This document shows positions 1-7,010 of a stretch of 64,000 nucleotides of DNA, in pieces (within the stretch, counting starts at the first letter, position 1; each line of letters starts with the position of its first letter). The DNA lies in NCBI GenBank assembly GCA_017642935.1, contig JAEPOK010000002.1:682001-746000 (forward strand), read 5' to 3'. The notes below the pieces were generated by a model that saw nothing but the letters and a program-made list of their open reading frames with translations, did no database searches and had not been told where the DNA came from. The position numbers and the translations under genes are program-made. The DNA comes from Hyphomicrobiales bacterium (GTDB taxonomy: Bacteria; Pseudomonadota; Alphaproteobacteria; Rhizobiales; MH13).

Positions 1-1
1 G

Positions 2-178
2 GCTTCACTGGACGGTCACCTGTCGAATGAAGATGAAGTGGAACGCTCAGGGTCGTCGGTTTATGTGCCGCAGGACGCTGAACTCGACACCCAGCTTCAG
101 TACGCGCTCAGCCTGTTGCGCGGTGAAGAAGTGCATGCTGCGTTTCCGCCTGATCCGGATGCGCCGCTTCCTAACTAA
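2..178 (+). CDS. ctpA: C-terminal end of S41 carboxyl-terminal processing protease (partial)
   Basis: Only the last 58 codons are present; the gene enters from the left edge and stops with TAA. The tail has the form SLDGHLSNEDE, then YVPQDAELDTQLQYALSLLRG, which resembles the C-terminal extension of rhizobial CtpA proteases as I recall it. These periplasmic serine proteases trim or regulate cell-wall hydrolases. No catalytic residue lies in the visible part, so the call rests on the tail and on the gene order: a YibQ-type deacetylase and rppH follow, as is usual for ctpA in this order. Confidence 0.75.
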   Translation, partial: ASLDGHLSNEDEVERSGSSVYVPQDAELDTQLQYALSLLRGEEVHAAFPPDPDAPLPN

Positions 179-216
179 CGCTCACTGAGGCGTTACCAGG
201 GCCTTTAAGTCCTTGG

Positions 217-231
217 TTAACTGACGCTTAA
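217..231. promoter_or_regulatory. Perfect CtrA-type box TTAA-N7-TTAA
   Basis: TTAA at 217-220 and TTAA at 228-231 are separated by exactly seven bases (CTGACGC). This is the full-site consensus for the cell-cycle regulator CtrA. It lies 70 bases before the deacetylase gene. Its last base overlaps the first base of the terminator stem, so it may act on a start site very close to the terminator, or be fortuitous. Confidence 0.5.
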
Positions 232-264
232 AGCCCTCGCTCTACAAAGAGCGAGGGCTTTTTC
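231..264 (+). terminator. Rho-independent terminator after ctpA
   Basis: A perfect 12-bp stem (231-242 pairing with 249-260, core GCCCTCGCTC/GAGCGAGGGC) closes a 6-base loop TACAAA and runs into a T tract. It sits about 50 bases after the ctpA stop codon. It separates ctpA from the deacetylase gene, which therefore probably has its own promoter. Confidence 0.9.
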
Positions 265-300
265 TGTTGGACCTCAGATTGTCAGGTAGGCGTCGCGTTT

Positions 301-1563
301 ATGACCACAGATGTAGAAAATGATCTGCATACGCCGTTGATGCCGCGGGCGCGTTTCGGCGAGAACTGGCCGGTTTGGCGCGCCAAGATCATCTGGGCGG
401 CCGGATGGTTCACGCGTGTGGGTGGCGCGGTGCTCGGTCTTGTGCTGCTTCTGCTCACCGGATGGATTTTTCTGACCGACACGCCGTTGGGTGGCGAGCC
501 GCAAACCCAAAGTCAAATCCAAATAGCCGGCAGTCCCAATGCACCGGCAAGCCAGCGTGCCGGGGACCAGACACCGGGCATGGGAGAAACAGGCGAGGGG
601 CTGGCGCAGCCGTTGCCAAGCCAGCCGGAACCCATTGCCGGTGGCCCACGCGTTCTGCAGGTGCCGCAGGCCGATGGTTTGGACACCAGCGCGCAGGACG
701 CGTCTGAGTTGCCGCCGATCAATTCGGCGGCCAATGCGCCGCGCTTCGACGCCCGTGGTGGACTGCCAGCCGTTGCCAATCCAAGCCTGGTGGAGCGGTT
801 CGACTCCAGCAGCTTCGTGCCCTCGCTCGGCAGCAATGGCGAACGGGCGTTGGATGCCTATGCCCGCCCGCTTGAAGCCGGCACAATCATGCCAGGCCAG
901 CCGCGCATCGCGCTGATTGTCGGTGGACTTGGCATTTCGCAGACGTCCACCCAGGAAGTGCTCAACAGCCTGCCAGGCGCCACCACCCTGTCTTTTGCGC
1001 CCTATGGTAGTTCGCTGACCCGCTGGGCGAGCCGTGCCCGTCAGGACGGCCATGAATACCTGATCGAAGTGCCGATGGAGCCGTTCGATTATCCCAACAA
1101 TGATCCTGGTCCGCACACGCTTCAGGTCGGTTTGACCGAGCAGGCCAATCTTGAACGCTTGCACTGGGCGCTGTCGCGCCTGCCGACGCCGATTGGTTTC
1201 ATGAACTATATGGGCGGGCGGTTTGCCTCCGAGGAAGCAGCTCTTGCACCGATCATCGATGATGCGGTCGGCCGCGGGCTGATGGTGATCGATGATGGCC
1301 GTTCGGCGCGCAGCCGCGTGACGGCGGTTGCCGGTGAAAACACACCGGTTTTGCGGGCCGATGTTGTGATCGATGCGCGCGCCGATCAGCAATCGATCAA
1401 CAACCGGCTGGCGCAACTGGAAGCGATTGCCCGCGAGCGCGGGTCTGCGGTTGGTGTCGCAACCGCGTTACCTTTGACCATTACCACGCTGGAGGAATGG
1501 ACCGCGAGCCTTGCCTCCAAGGGCATTGCGCTTGTACCGGTGTCCAGCATCGTTCGTTTCTAG
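301..1563 (+). CDS. Divergent polysaccharide deacetylase (YibQ/DUF610 family)
   Basis: The product is 420 residues. A short cytoplasmic N-terminus is followed by one membrane segment (about residues 40-60), a proline/glutamine-rich linker to about residue 195, and then the deacetylase-like domain beginning PRIALIVGGLGIS. Motifs include IEVPMEPFDYP, GFMNYMGGRF, and MVIDDGRSARS, which match the divergent deacetylase family. The protein is probably anchored in the inner membrane with the domain in the periplasm. Enzymatic activity has not been established for most members. It lies between ctpA and rppH, its usual place in Rhizobiales. I see no strong ribosome site before the ATG at 301, so the exact start is open. 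Confidence 0.88.
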   Translation: MTTDVENDLHTPLMPRARFGENWPVWRAKIIWAAGWFTRVGGAVLGLVLLLLTGWIFLTDTPLGGEPQTQSQIQIAGSPNAPASQRAGDQTPGMGETGEGLAQPLPSQPEPIAGGPRVLQVPQADGLDTSAQDASELPPINSAANAPRFDARGGLPAVANPSLVERFDSSSFVPSLGSNGERALDAYARPLEAGTIMPGQPRIALIVGGLGISQTSTQEVLNSLPGATTLSFAPYGSSLTRWASRARQDGHEYLIEVPMEPFDYPNNDPGPHTLQVGLTEQANLERLHWALSRLPTPIGFMNYMGGRFASEEAALAPIIDDAVGRGLMVIDDGRSARSRVTAVAGENTPVLRADVVIDARADQQSINNRLAQLEAIARERGSAVGVATALPLTITTLEEWTASLASKGIALVPVSSIVRF

Positions 1564-1566
1564 AGC

Positions 1567-1667
1567 GTTTCCAGCAAAAGTGGACACCGGTTTTGCGTCC
1601 GGAAACGTGACAAAAGCAGAACTTAGAGCAGTGCGAGTGAATCGGAGATCACGAAAACTGCTCTAAG
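1567..1667. repeat. Dispersed hairpin repeat, copy 1, plus adjacent inverted repeat
   Basis: Two structures fill the gap before rppH. The first folds TTTCC (1568-1572) and GCAAAA (1574-1579) against TTTTGC (1591-1596) and GGAAA (1601-1605). The core CAGCAAAAGTGG...CCGG.TTTT recurs in inverted orientation at 52205-52251 with different outer arms. The second is a perfect 10-bp inverted repeat CTTAGAGCAG (1622-1631) / CTGCTCTAAG (1658-1667). Sequences of this type are common intergenic repeats in Rhizobiales as I recall; no function is implied. Confidence 0.7.
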
Positions 1668-1690
1668 ACCGTACCGGTCAGGACTCATTC

Positions 1691-2230
1691 ATGAGCAAAA
1701 AACGCCCCGATCTGACGCCCGAGCAGAAGGCGGCCCTGCCCTATCGGCCATGCGTGGGCGCGATCGTCGTCAACAGGGACGGGCTGGTCTGGGTCGGGCG
1801 GCGGTTGCCGAACGAGGAATACACCGGCGATGCCCGCCTTTGGCAGTTTCCGCAGGGCGGGATCGATGAAGGAGAGGACGCGGAAAAAGCCGCGCGTCGT
1901 GAGCTCTATGAGGAAACGTCGATCCGCTCGGTTTCGCTGATCACCGCCGTGGATGGTTGGCTGACTTACGACTTGCCGGAGCATTTGGTTGGGGTTGCGT
2001 TGAAGGGCAAATATCGCGGCCAGAAGCAGCGATGGTTTCTTTATGGCTTTGAGGGCGAAGAAACGGAAATCAATGTCGCCGCGCCGCCGGACGGTCACGA
2101 TGCGGAGTTCGATGAGTGGGCCTGGATGGCCATTGAGGACGTTCCGGCCAAGGCGGTCGCTTTCAAGGTCGACCTTTATCGGACCCTGATTGCGCATCTG
2201 CGCGGCGAAACAGCGATCCGCTTTTCCTGA
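1691..2230 (+). CDS. rppH: RNA pyrophosphohydrolase RppH (Nudix)
   Basis: The 179-residue product carries a complete Nudix box: GGIDEGE, then seven residues, then RELYEET. The N-terminal PYRPCVGAIVVNRDGLVWVG, the QFPQGG motif and the later QKQRWFLYGF segment are typical of RppH. RppH removes pyrophosphate from 5'-triphosphorylated RNA in the cytoplasm and so starts RNase E-dependent decay; the family also hydrolyses dinucleoside polyphosphates. The gene follows the deacetylase gene in the usual rhizobial order. A hairpin with a T tract follows the stop codon. Confidence 0.95.
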   Translation: MSKKRPDLTPEQKAALPYRPCVGAIVVNRDGLVWVGRRLPNEEYTGDARLWQFPQGGIDEGEDAEKAARRELYEETSIRSVSLITAVDGWLTYDLPEHLVGVALKGKYRGQKQRWFLYGFEGEETEINVAAPPDGHDAEFDEWAWMAIEDVPAKAVAFKVDLYRTLIAHLRGETAIRFS

Positions 2231-2235
2231 CTTTT

Positions 2236-2259
2236 GTCGCGCGGTTTGTCGCGACTTTT
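2236..2259 (+). terminator. Probable terminator after rppH
   Basis: GTCGCG (2236-2241) pairs with CGCGAC (2250-2255) across an 8-base loop and is followed by TTTT. It starts six bases after the rppH stop and lies between convergent genes. The stem is short, hence the moderate score. Confidence 0.5.
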
Positions 2260-2345
2260 GGCAGAATTCGATCAGGTATTCTGGTTTTTGTTCCAGACGA
2301 ACGGGCCGTTTGTCGCGACTGACTTAACTTTGTTCTGGTTGATTT

Positions 2346-3257
2346 TTAGGTCGTGCGGTCGCGCAGGCTGGTCGCCAGAAAGCTCAAATGCGATGCGCGT
2401 TCGCCATAGGGCGCCAAGGTCGCCAGTGCGTCGTTGAGCGTGGCATCGAGGGTGGCTTTGGCTTTCTCCGCCCCGAGCAGGCCTGGCCAGGTCGTCTTGC
2501 CGGCGTCTTCGTCCTTACCGGTGCGTTTGCCCGCCTCATCTGAGGTGGCGGTGATGTCGAGCAGATCATCAGAGATCTGGAACGCCAGACCCAGCGATTG
2601 ACCGAACTGGGAGACGCGCTGACGCTCCTCTTCGGGGGCCAGGGCAAGGTGCGCGCCGAGGGTACAGGCGACCTCTATTAGGGCGCCGGTTTTCATCGCT
2701 TGCATGGCGGCCAGAGCAAATGTGTCTTTGATTTCGGTGGCTTGGCCAAACCGACCTTCGGCGGCCAGGTCCAGCATCTGACCGCCCACCATGCCATCGG
2801 CGCCGCAGGCGCGGGCGAGATCGCGGAGCATCATCGGCGTTTTGGGATGACCGCTGGTGGCCACCAGTTCAAACGCCAGGGCCTGCAACGCATCGCCGGC
2901 CAGAATGGCCGTTGCCTCGTCAAAAGCCTTGTGGACGGTGGGTTTGCCGCGCCGCAGATCATCATCATCCATGGGGGGTAGGTCGTCATGGATGAGCGAA
3001 TAGGTGTGGATGCATTCAATGGCCATCGCGACCTGTGGCGCGCCTGGCGGAAGCTGTGTTTTGGCGTGCGTGCCGGCGGCCAAAAGGTGCGTGGTTTCAA
3101 GCACCAAGACCGGTCGCAGGCGCTTGCCGCCAGCCAGGACGGCGTGACGCATGGCGGCGACCAATCGGTCTGGCGCCTTGAGCTCGGCCAGAAGCTGGTC
3201 CATATCGCGCGTGATGCTGGCGGCAAGGTTGGCCAGATGCGCTTTCGGGTCTGACAT
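2346..3257 (-). CDS. ispA: Short-chain polyprenyl (farnesyl/geranylgeranyl) diphosphate synthase
   Basis: The product is 303 residues. It has the first aspartate-rich motif inside HDDLPPMDDDDLRRGKPT and the second in FQISDDLLDIT, plus GGKRLRPVLV near residue 45. This is the complete set for an all-trans prenyl transferase that condenses isopentenyl diphosphate with allylic diphosphates for quinone, carotenoid or undecaprenol precursors. Residues before the first motif suggest an FPP/GGPP-type enzyme, but chain length cannot be read with certainty. The gene is divergent from mtgA, with 51 bases between the start codons. Confidence 0.9.
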   Translation of the reverse strand: MSDPKAHLANLAASITRDMDQLLAELKAPDRLVAAMRHAVLAGGKRLRPVLVLETTHLLAAGTHAKTQLPPGAPQVAMAIECIHTYSLIHDDLPPMDDDDLRRGKPTVHKAFDEATAILAGDALQALAFELVATSGHPKTPMMLRDLARACGADGMVGGQMLDLAAEGRFGQATEIKDTFALAAMQAMKTGALIEVACTLGAHLALAPEEERQRVSQFGQSLGLAFQISDDLLDITATSDEAGKRTGKDEDAGKTTWPGLLGAEKAKATLDATLNDALATLAPYGERASHLSFLATSLRDRTT

Positions 3258-3308
3258 GGTTCGGGCCGCTTTCTTTTCACGCTCTTGGAACAGGGTTGGG
3301 CGTAGCCA

Positions 3309-4073
3309 ATGGGGCGGTCGGAAACAAGGGCTGGCAAGACGCCAAAGCGCAAACGGCGCTCACCCGGTAAGTGGTGGCGGATGCCGCGATTGCGCTCGGT
3401 TGTCCTCAGGTGTCTGGCACTGTTTGCGATCCTTGCCGTTGGCCTGCCCATCCATTTGACGCTGCTCTACACCGTGCTGCCGCCGGTCTCGACGCTGATG
3501 GTGCGGGACGTTGTTCTGCTGCGCGGTTATGAGCGCGATTGGATCGCGATGGACGATGTGGCGGCGGTGCTTGAAAACTCCATCATCGCATCCGAAGACC
3601 AGACGTTCTGCGCCCACAATGGCGTTGCCTGGCGCGATCTGCGCGACCAGTTCGACCGCTGGCGGGCCGGCGAAGAGGCGCGCGGTGCCTCGACACTCTC
3701 CATGCAGGTGGCACGTAATCTGTTCCTCTGGCAGGGGCGGTCGGCCTTCCGCAAAGGGCTGGAAGTGCCGCTGGCCTTGCTGCTCGACACGGTCTGGTCG
3801 AAGCGGCGGATGATGGAGGTCTACATCAACATCGCCGAACTTGGCCCGCAGCTTTATGGCTTTGAAGCCGCCGCACAGCGCGCCTTTGACCGGTCAGCTG
3901 CCGATCTAACACGTCGTCAAGCGGCGCTCCTGGTCGCAACTTTGCCGTTGCCGTCGCAACGCGATGCCGCCAACCCAACCAGTCGCCAGCTCTGGTTGGC
4001 CGATGTGATTGCATCACGGGCGCAGCGTATAGGTGGCTATATCGGATGCCTGGCACCGCCGGAGGTCGGTTAA
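3309..4073 (+). CDS. mtgA: Monofunctional peptidoglycan glycosyltransferase MtgA
   Basis: The 254-residue product is a GT51 family protein without a transpeptidase domain. A basic N-terminus leads into one membrane anchor (about residues 30-55). The catalytic domain shows IIASEDQTFCAHNGV with the catalytic glutamate, then GASTLSMQVARNLFLW and SKRRMMEVYINIAELGP, all hallmarks of GT51. It polymerises lipid II into glycan strands on the outer face of the inner membrane. A start at the downstream ATG (about residue 25) is also possible. The gene precedes rpmF, as in many Rhizobiales. Confidence 0.95.
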   Translation: MGRSETRAGKTPKRKRRSPGKWWRMPRLRSVVLRCLALFAILAVGLPIHLTLLYTVLPPVSTLMVRDVVLLRGYERDWIAMDDVAAVLENSIIASEDQTFCAHNGVAWRDLRDQFDRWRAGEEARGASTLSMQVARNLFLWQGRSAFRKGLEVPLALLLDTVWSKRRMMEVYINIAELGPQLYGFEAAAQRAFDRSAADLTRRQAALLVATLPLPSQRDAANPTSRQLWLADVIASRAQRIGGYIGCLAPPEVG

Positions 4074-4241
4074 ACCTACCAAAAACCGCGCAAAATCGCG
4101 CTCAAGGGGCTTTGCAGAATGGCCATGTGTCTGTATAGAGCAGCCTTCCGAATTTGACGGGTCGCGACGCCCGCGCCTATCGGCGCGCCGCAATCACTCG
4201 TATCCGTTGACCGACACGCCAGCCATTTTGGAGTTACGACA

Positions 4242-4424
4242 ATGGCCGTTCCAAAGAGAAAAGTCAGCCGCATGAAGCGCGGTTTCCGCCGCTCGGCCGA
4301 TGGCCTGGCAGCACCGACATATGTTGAAGACAAGGATTCCGGCGAGCTGCGTCGCCCGCATCATGTGGATTTGAAGTCCGGCATGTATCGCGGTCGCCAG
4401 GTGTTGGAGCCGAAAGACGAGTAG
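4242..4424 (+). CDS. rpmF: 50S ribosomal protein L32
   Basis: This 60-residue protein begins [20 protein letters not shown] and continues with the conserved [17 protein letters not shown] of alphaproteobacterial L32. The length is normal for the family. L32 is a small component of the large ribosomal subunit. The gene has a 168-base leader after mtgA and is followed directly by a strong terminator, so it is probably expressed from its own promoter. Confidence 0.98.
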   Translation: MAVPKRKVSRMKRGFRRSADGLAAPTYVEDKDSGELRRPHHVDLKSGMYRGRQVLEPKDE

Positions 4425-4456
4425 TCGTCTTTTCGACATGTCTTTTATGTTCTTGA

Positions 4457-4490
4457 AAAAGGCCGGTCTGATGATCGGCCTTTTCTTTTT
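4457..4490 (+). terminator. Rho-independent terminator after rpmF
   Basis: AAAAGGCCG (4457-4465) pairs with CGGCCTTTT (4476-4484), and the stem extends inward through one G-U pair to a TGAT loop. A TTTTCTTTTT tract follows. It lies about 30 bases after the rpmF stop codon. Confidence 0.92.
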
Positions 4491-4516
4491 AACGTTCTGA
4501 TTTTGATGAGCCTGTC

Positions 4517-4933
4517 ATGCGCTACCTCTTCGCCCTTCCGCTGACCATCATCCCTCTTGGCCTCTACATCGTGTTGGCGATGGGGCCGAGCGGCGTTTTC
4601 GTTTTCGACCGCGAGCTGTTCAGCCAGGCGATGATCTCCGGTGGGACGGTCTCGCTGACCCAGGGAGACGGCCTTATGGCGTTTGGTGTCGCGATCCTGT
4701 TTTTGGAGGTTGTCAAAGCCACGCGCATTGGCTTTGCGCCGGTGCTCGACCATGTGCTCTCGGTGCTGATCGTGATGGTCTATGTGATCATTTTCATCGT
4801 CTGGGCACCGGCCTCGACGGCGTTGTTCGCGCTGCTCACGCTGATCGCGCTTGTTGATGTCCTGGCAGGGCTATGGATCAGCCTCAACGTCGCCCGCCGC
4901 GATGTGGCAATCTCGCCAGGCGGGTCGTTCTAG
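4517..4933 (+). CDS. Small four-helix integral membrane protein, unknown function
   Basis: The 138-residue product is very hydrophobic, with about four membrane segments (roughly residues 5-25, 50-68, 78-98 and 102-122) and a short polar tail DVAISPGGSF. I recognise no catalytic motif. Related small membrane proteins occur beside rpmF in Rhizobiales in my recollection, so it is probably a conserved gene rather than chance. It begins 27 bases after the rpmF terminator, so it must have its own promoter or depend on readthrough. Confidence 0.75.
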   Translation: MRYLFALPLTIIPLGLYIVLAMGPSGVFVFDRELFSQAMISGGTVSLTQGDGLMAFGVAILFLEVVKATRIGFAPVLDHVLSVLIVMVYVIIFIVWAPASTALFALLTLIALVDVLAGLWISLNVARRDVAISPGGSF

Positions 4934-5264
4934 GGTCTTGTTAGAAGGACCGATTTGCGGACTCGTCGACCGACGTACGATTTGTCACCAACGTCTGAAA
5001 TGTGCGGAAAGCGGTCCTTCGCTACGACGTTTGCCAAGGTCGGCAGTGCATATTTTTCGACAAGGGAAAGATTGGCCGTCAACTTCTCAAAAGGCCAGGG
5101 AGTGCGCGTCCTCTATCTCAGCCATATGAACCAGGCAAATCCGCAGTTCAGAAGTTGAGGGACTGTTTCAAACGCCACGCCGAGCGCGGGACCGAGACGC
5201 TTTCCCAACCTTAGATCATAGGGGTAGAACCAGCCAGAGTGTTGCAAAGCTAAAACAGTGCGCG

Positions 5265-5281
5265 TGCACAATGGTTGTGCA
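5265..5281. promoter_or_regulatory. Perfect 17-base dyad, possible operator
   Basis: TGCACAA (5265-5271), three bases, then TTGTGCA (5275-5281). It lies 15 bases upstream of a possible -35 element. The same TTGTGCA half-site, in the opposite arrangement, flanks the proposed PhaR operator at 12203-12224. The binding protein is unknown. Confidence 0.5.
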
Positions 5282-5295
5282 TTGGAAGCGGGGTA

Positions 5296-5324
5296 TTGAC
5301 TCGGGGGATGCCAACATATTGATA
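5296..5324 (+). promoter_or_regulatory. Possible sigma-70-type promoter of the barrel operon
   Basis: TTGACT at 5296-5301 is a good -35 element. After 17 bases comes TTGATA (5319-5324), a weak -10 element; other hexamers in this A+T-rich stretch could serve instead. The reading frame at 5357 starts about 30 bases further on. Confidence 0.35.
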
Positions 5325-5356
5325 ACTCTTAATATCTGGTAAATCGTTGTGATCAT

Positions 5357-6247
5357 ATGTTCAGAAAAATTTCGCTCGTCGTATGTATCTTCTTTGCCGC
5401 GCTAACTTGGCCAGCGTTGCATGCCTATTCGAATGATGAATTGAGCGATTGGGACCCTGCAGCCTGGCTGGCCAGGACAAGCGGCGAGATTAATTTCGAT
5501 AATGGCGAGTTCAGCGGCACACTTAACACCATTCAGCCGTTGTTCTTATCAGCTGACGGTCGCCACACCGGGTTTGTGCAAGGGCGGATTAACTATGATA
5601 ACGGCCGCCAGGATTGGACGGCTAATGGCGGCATCGGCTACCGTTTCCTTTTCCCGGGTGATCAATGGATGCTTGGCGCCAATGCCTGGCTAGACCATAC
5701 TTTTGAGCATGACCACTGGCGTCTGGGCATTGGCGGGGAACTCTTCGGCCCGCATCTCACGGCCCGCGCCAACTACTATCAGGGCCTGACCGGCTGGCAA
5801 ACTGTATCCGCCACGACCACAACTCGTGTTGAGCAGAAAGTCGTTGATGGCTTTGATGGTAGCCTGGAGGCGCCGTTGCCTCATCTGCCTTGGGCGCGGC
5901 TGTCTTTGGGCGGCTATTATTGGGATTTCGAATCTATCGACGAAGAGGCGGGTGTGCGCGCTCAGCTGCAGATGAACCTAACGCCAAGCCTTACTGTTCG
6001 CGGGGGCATGGACCTTAGCGACGACGACGAACGCTATTTTGTCCAGGCACGCCTGTTTCTTGGTCAGCCAGCCCATGTGGCGTTCAATGCATTGGATGAT
6101 GGTATCTCTGATGTAGCGTTTGTTCCACGGCCCGTTATCAGTCAACGTCTGGCCCCTGTCGAACGTACCCAAACTGTCGTGGTTGAGCAGCGTACAATTT
6201 CGACGACAGGAATAAGCGGCGGTGTCCGTATTGGGGGGTCCATCTAA
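5357..6247 (+). CDS. Stand-alone inverse-autotransporter (intimin/invasin-type) beta-barrel protein
   Basis: The 296-residue product has a signal peptide (residues 1-23, ending LHA). A barrel domain follows with the inverse-autotransporter signatures GGIGYRFLFP (about 91-100), MLGANAWLDHT (105-115), HWRLGIGGELFG (120-131) and ARANYYQGLTGW (136-147). The end of the domain contains FVPRPVISQRL, like the barrel-to-plug transition of intimin. Only about 50 residues follow, so there are no Ig-like passenger repeats and no LysM domain. In intimin and invasin the same chain carries the exposed passenger; here the next gene starts inside this stop codon (TAATG). The ribosome site before the ATG is weak. 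Codon use and composition differ somewhat from the flanking core genes. Confidence 0.75.
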   Translation: MFRKISLVVCIFFAALTWPALHAYSNDELSDWDPAAWLARTSGEINFDNGEFSGTLNTIQPLFLSADGRHTGFVQGRINYDNGRQDWTANGGIGYRFLFPGDQWMLGANAWLDHTFEHDHWRLGIGGELFGPHLTARANYYQGLTGWQTVSATTTTRVEQKVVDGFDGSLEAPLPHLPWARLSLGGYYWDFESIDEEAGVRAQLQMNLTPSLTVRGGMDLSDDDERYFVQARLFLGQPAHVAFNALDDGISDVAFVPRPVISQRLAPVERTQTVVVEQRTISTTGISGGVRIGGSI

Positions 6248-6936
6248 TGTATAGCGCCTGCAAACGAAATGCAGTTGCCCTTGCCGCGGGCCTTGTTTCT
6301 TCCACGACCCTGATTGGGCCAGCCTTCGGAGGAGCAATCACTGATGGTTCTGGGGTCGTGACTCCGACCGTCTTTGAAGTGGAGGTTCAACGCGTGCAGA
6401 TTTGCGGTGGCGGAAGCTGCGTTTCGCTTGGAGATGATGAGAAAACGTTCGATATTGCTGCCTTTGCTGGAAGCTCCGACGAATTCGCACCAGCTAATGC
6501 CGCAACAATACCATCAGGGACATATGATGAGGTGAGTGTTGAGATCAACAATGTAATCACCTTGGAGGCACAGAGAGACGGGGTGACTTTTTCTTGCCGG
6601 ACTTCAAATACACTAGGCGGCGGTCGAGGTCCGCTCGAAATATCTGGTCAGTCGGTGTATGAGGTTGAAGAATTGCAAAACCTTGAGCCTATCCATTTAG
6701 CAGCTGGTGTGATCGGTCAGGTGATCAACCCGACGAATCCTCGTATCGTAGTGGATAGCGATAGTTTTAATGTCGTCATCACGCAAAGCATCGCCCCAAT
6801 CGTAGTGGTAGATGGCGGAACAACCCCACAAATCACCATACTCTTCAGCCTCAACGGCGCTGTTCACGTGGAGTATGATGGCTCGAATTGCATTTTCAGT
6901 GTGCAGCCTTTCGGCATTACGATTGTCCAAGGCTAA
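6247..6936 (+). CDS. Secreted beta-rich protein coupled to the barrel gene, unknown
   Basis: The 229-residue product has a signal peptide (about residues 1-29, ending FGG or later). The mature part is acidic, rich in Val, Ile, Gly and Asn, and probably beta-sandwich. The segment IPSGTYDEVSVEINNV vaguely resembles the DUF4382 type of secreted domain, but I cannot assign it. Three cysteines lie near the start of the mature part and in SNCIFSV near the end, so disulfides are possible. Its ATG shares one base with the stop codon of the barrel gene, which argues for coupled translation and a shared job at the cell surface. Confidence 0.7.
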   Translation: MYSACKRNAVALAAGLVSSTTLIGPAFGGAITDGSGVVTPTVFEVEVQRVQICGGGSCVSLGDDEKTFDIAAFAGSSDEFAPANAATIPSGTYDEVSVEINNVITLEAQRDGVTFSCRTSNTLGGGRGPLEISGQSVYEVEELQNLEPIHLAAGVIGQVINPTNPRIVVDSDSFNVVITQSIAPIVVVDGGTTPQITILFSLNGAVHVEYDGSNCIFSVQPFGITIVQG

Positions 6937-7010
6937 ATTCTCATGGGCCATTAGCGTCGCAGTTTTGCTTTTGATACCTGCTGCTCAGATTTAGAAAGTC
7001 TATCGCAGTA

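Larger units (their letters stand above)
4934..5356. other. 423-base gene-poor stretch at the edge of an accessory patch
   Basis: No convincing gene is present. The overlapping short reading frames here have irregular codon use and no ribosome sites. The right-hand part is richer in A+T than its surroundings and holds a perfect dyad and a possible sigma-70 promoter leading into the inverse-autotransporter operon. Confidence 0.6.

Noticed and set aside
274-1416. 380-residue minus-strand frame opposite the deacetylase gene
   Set aside because: It is the antisense shadow of a well-supported gene, with no family resemblance and Arg/His-rich composition typical of reversed GC-rich codons.
2234-2437. 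67-residue plus-strand frame after rppH
   Set aside because: It runs through the terminator hairpin and into the ispA gene on the other strand; no support.
4851-5214. Three overlapping frames of 67-92 residues after the small membrane protein gene
   Set aside because: No ribosome sites, irregular codon use and no recognisable features; I treat the stretch as non-coding.
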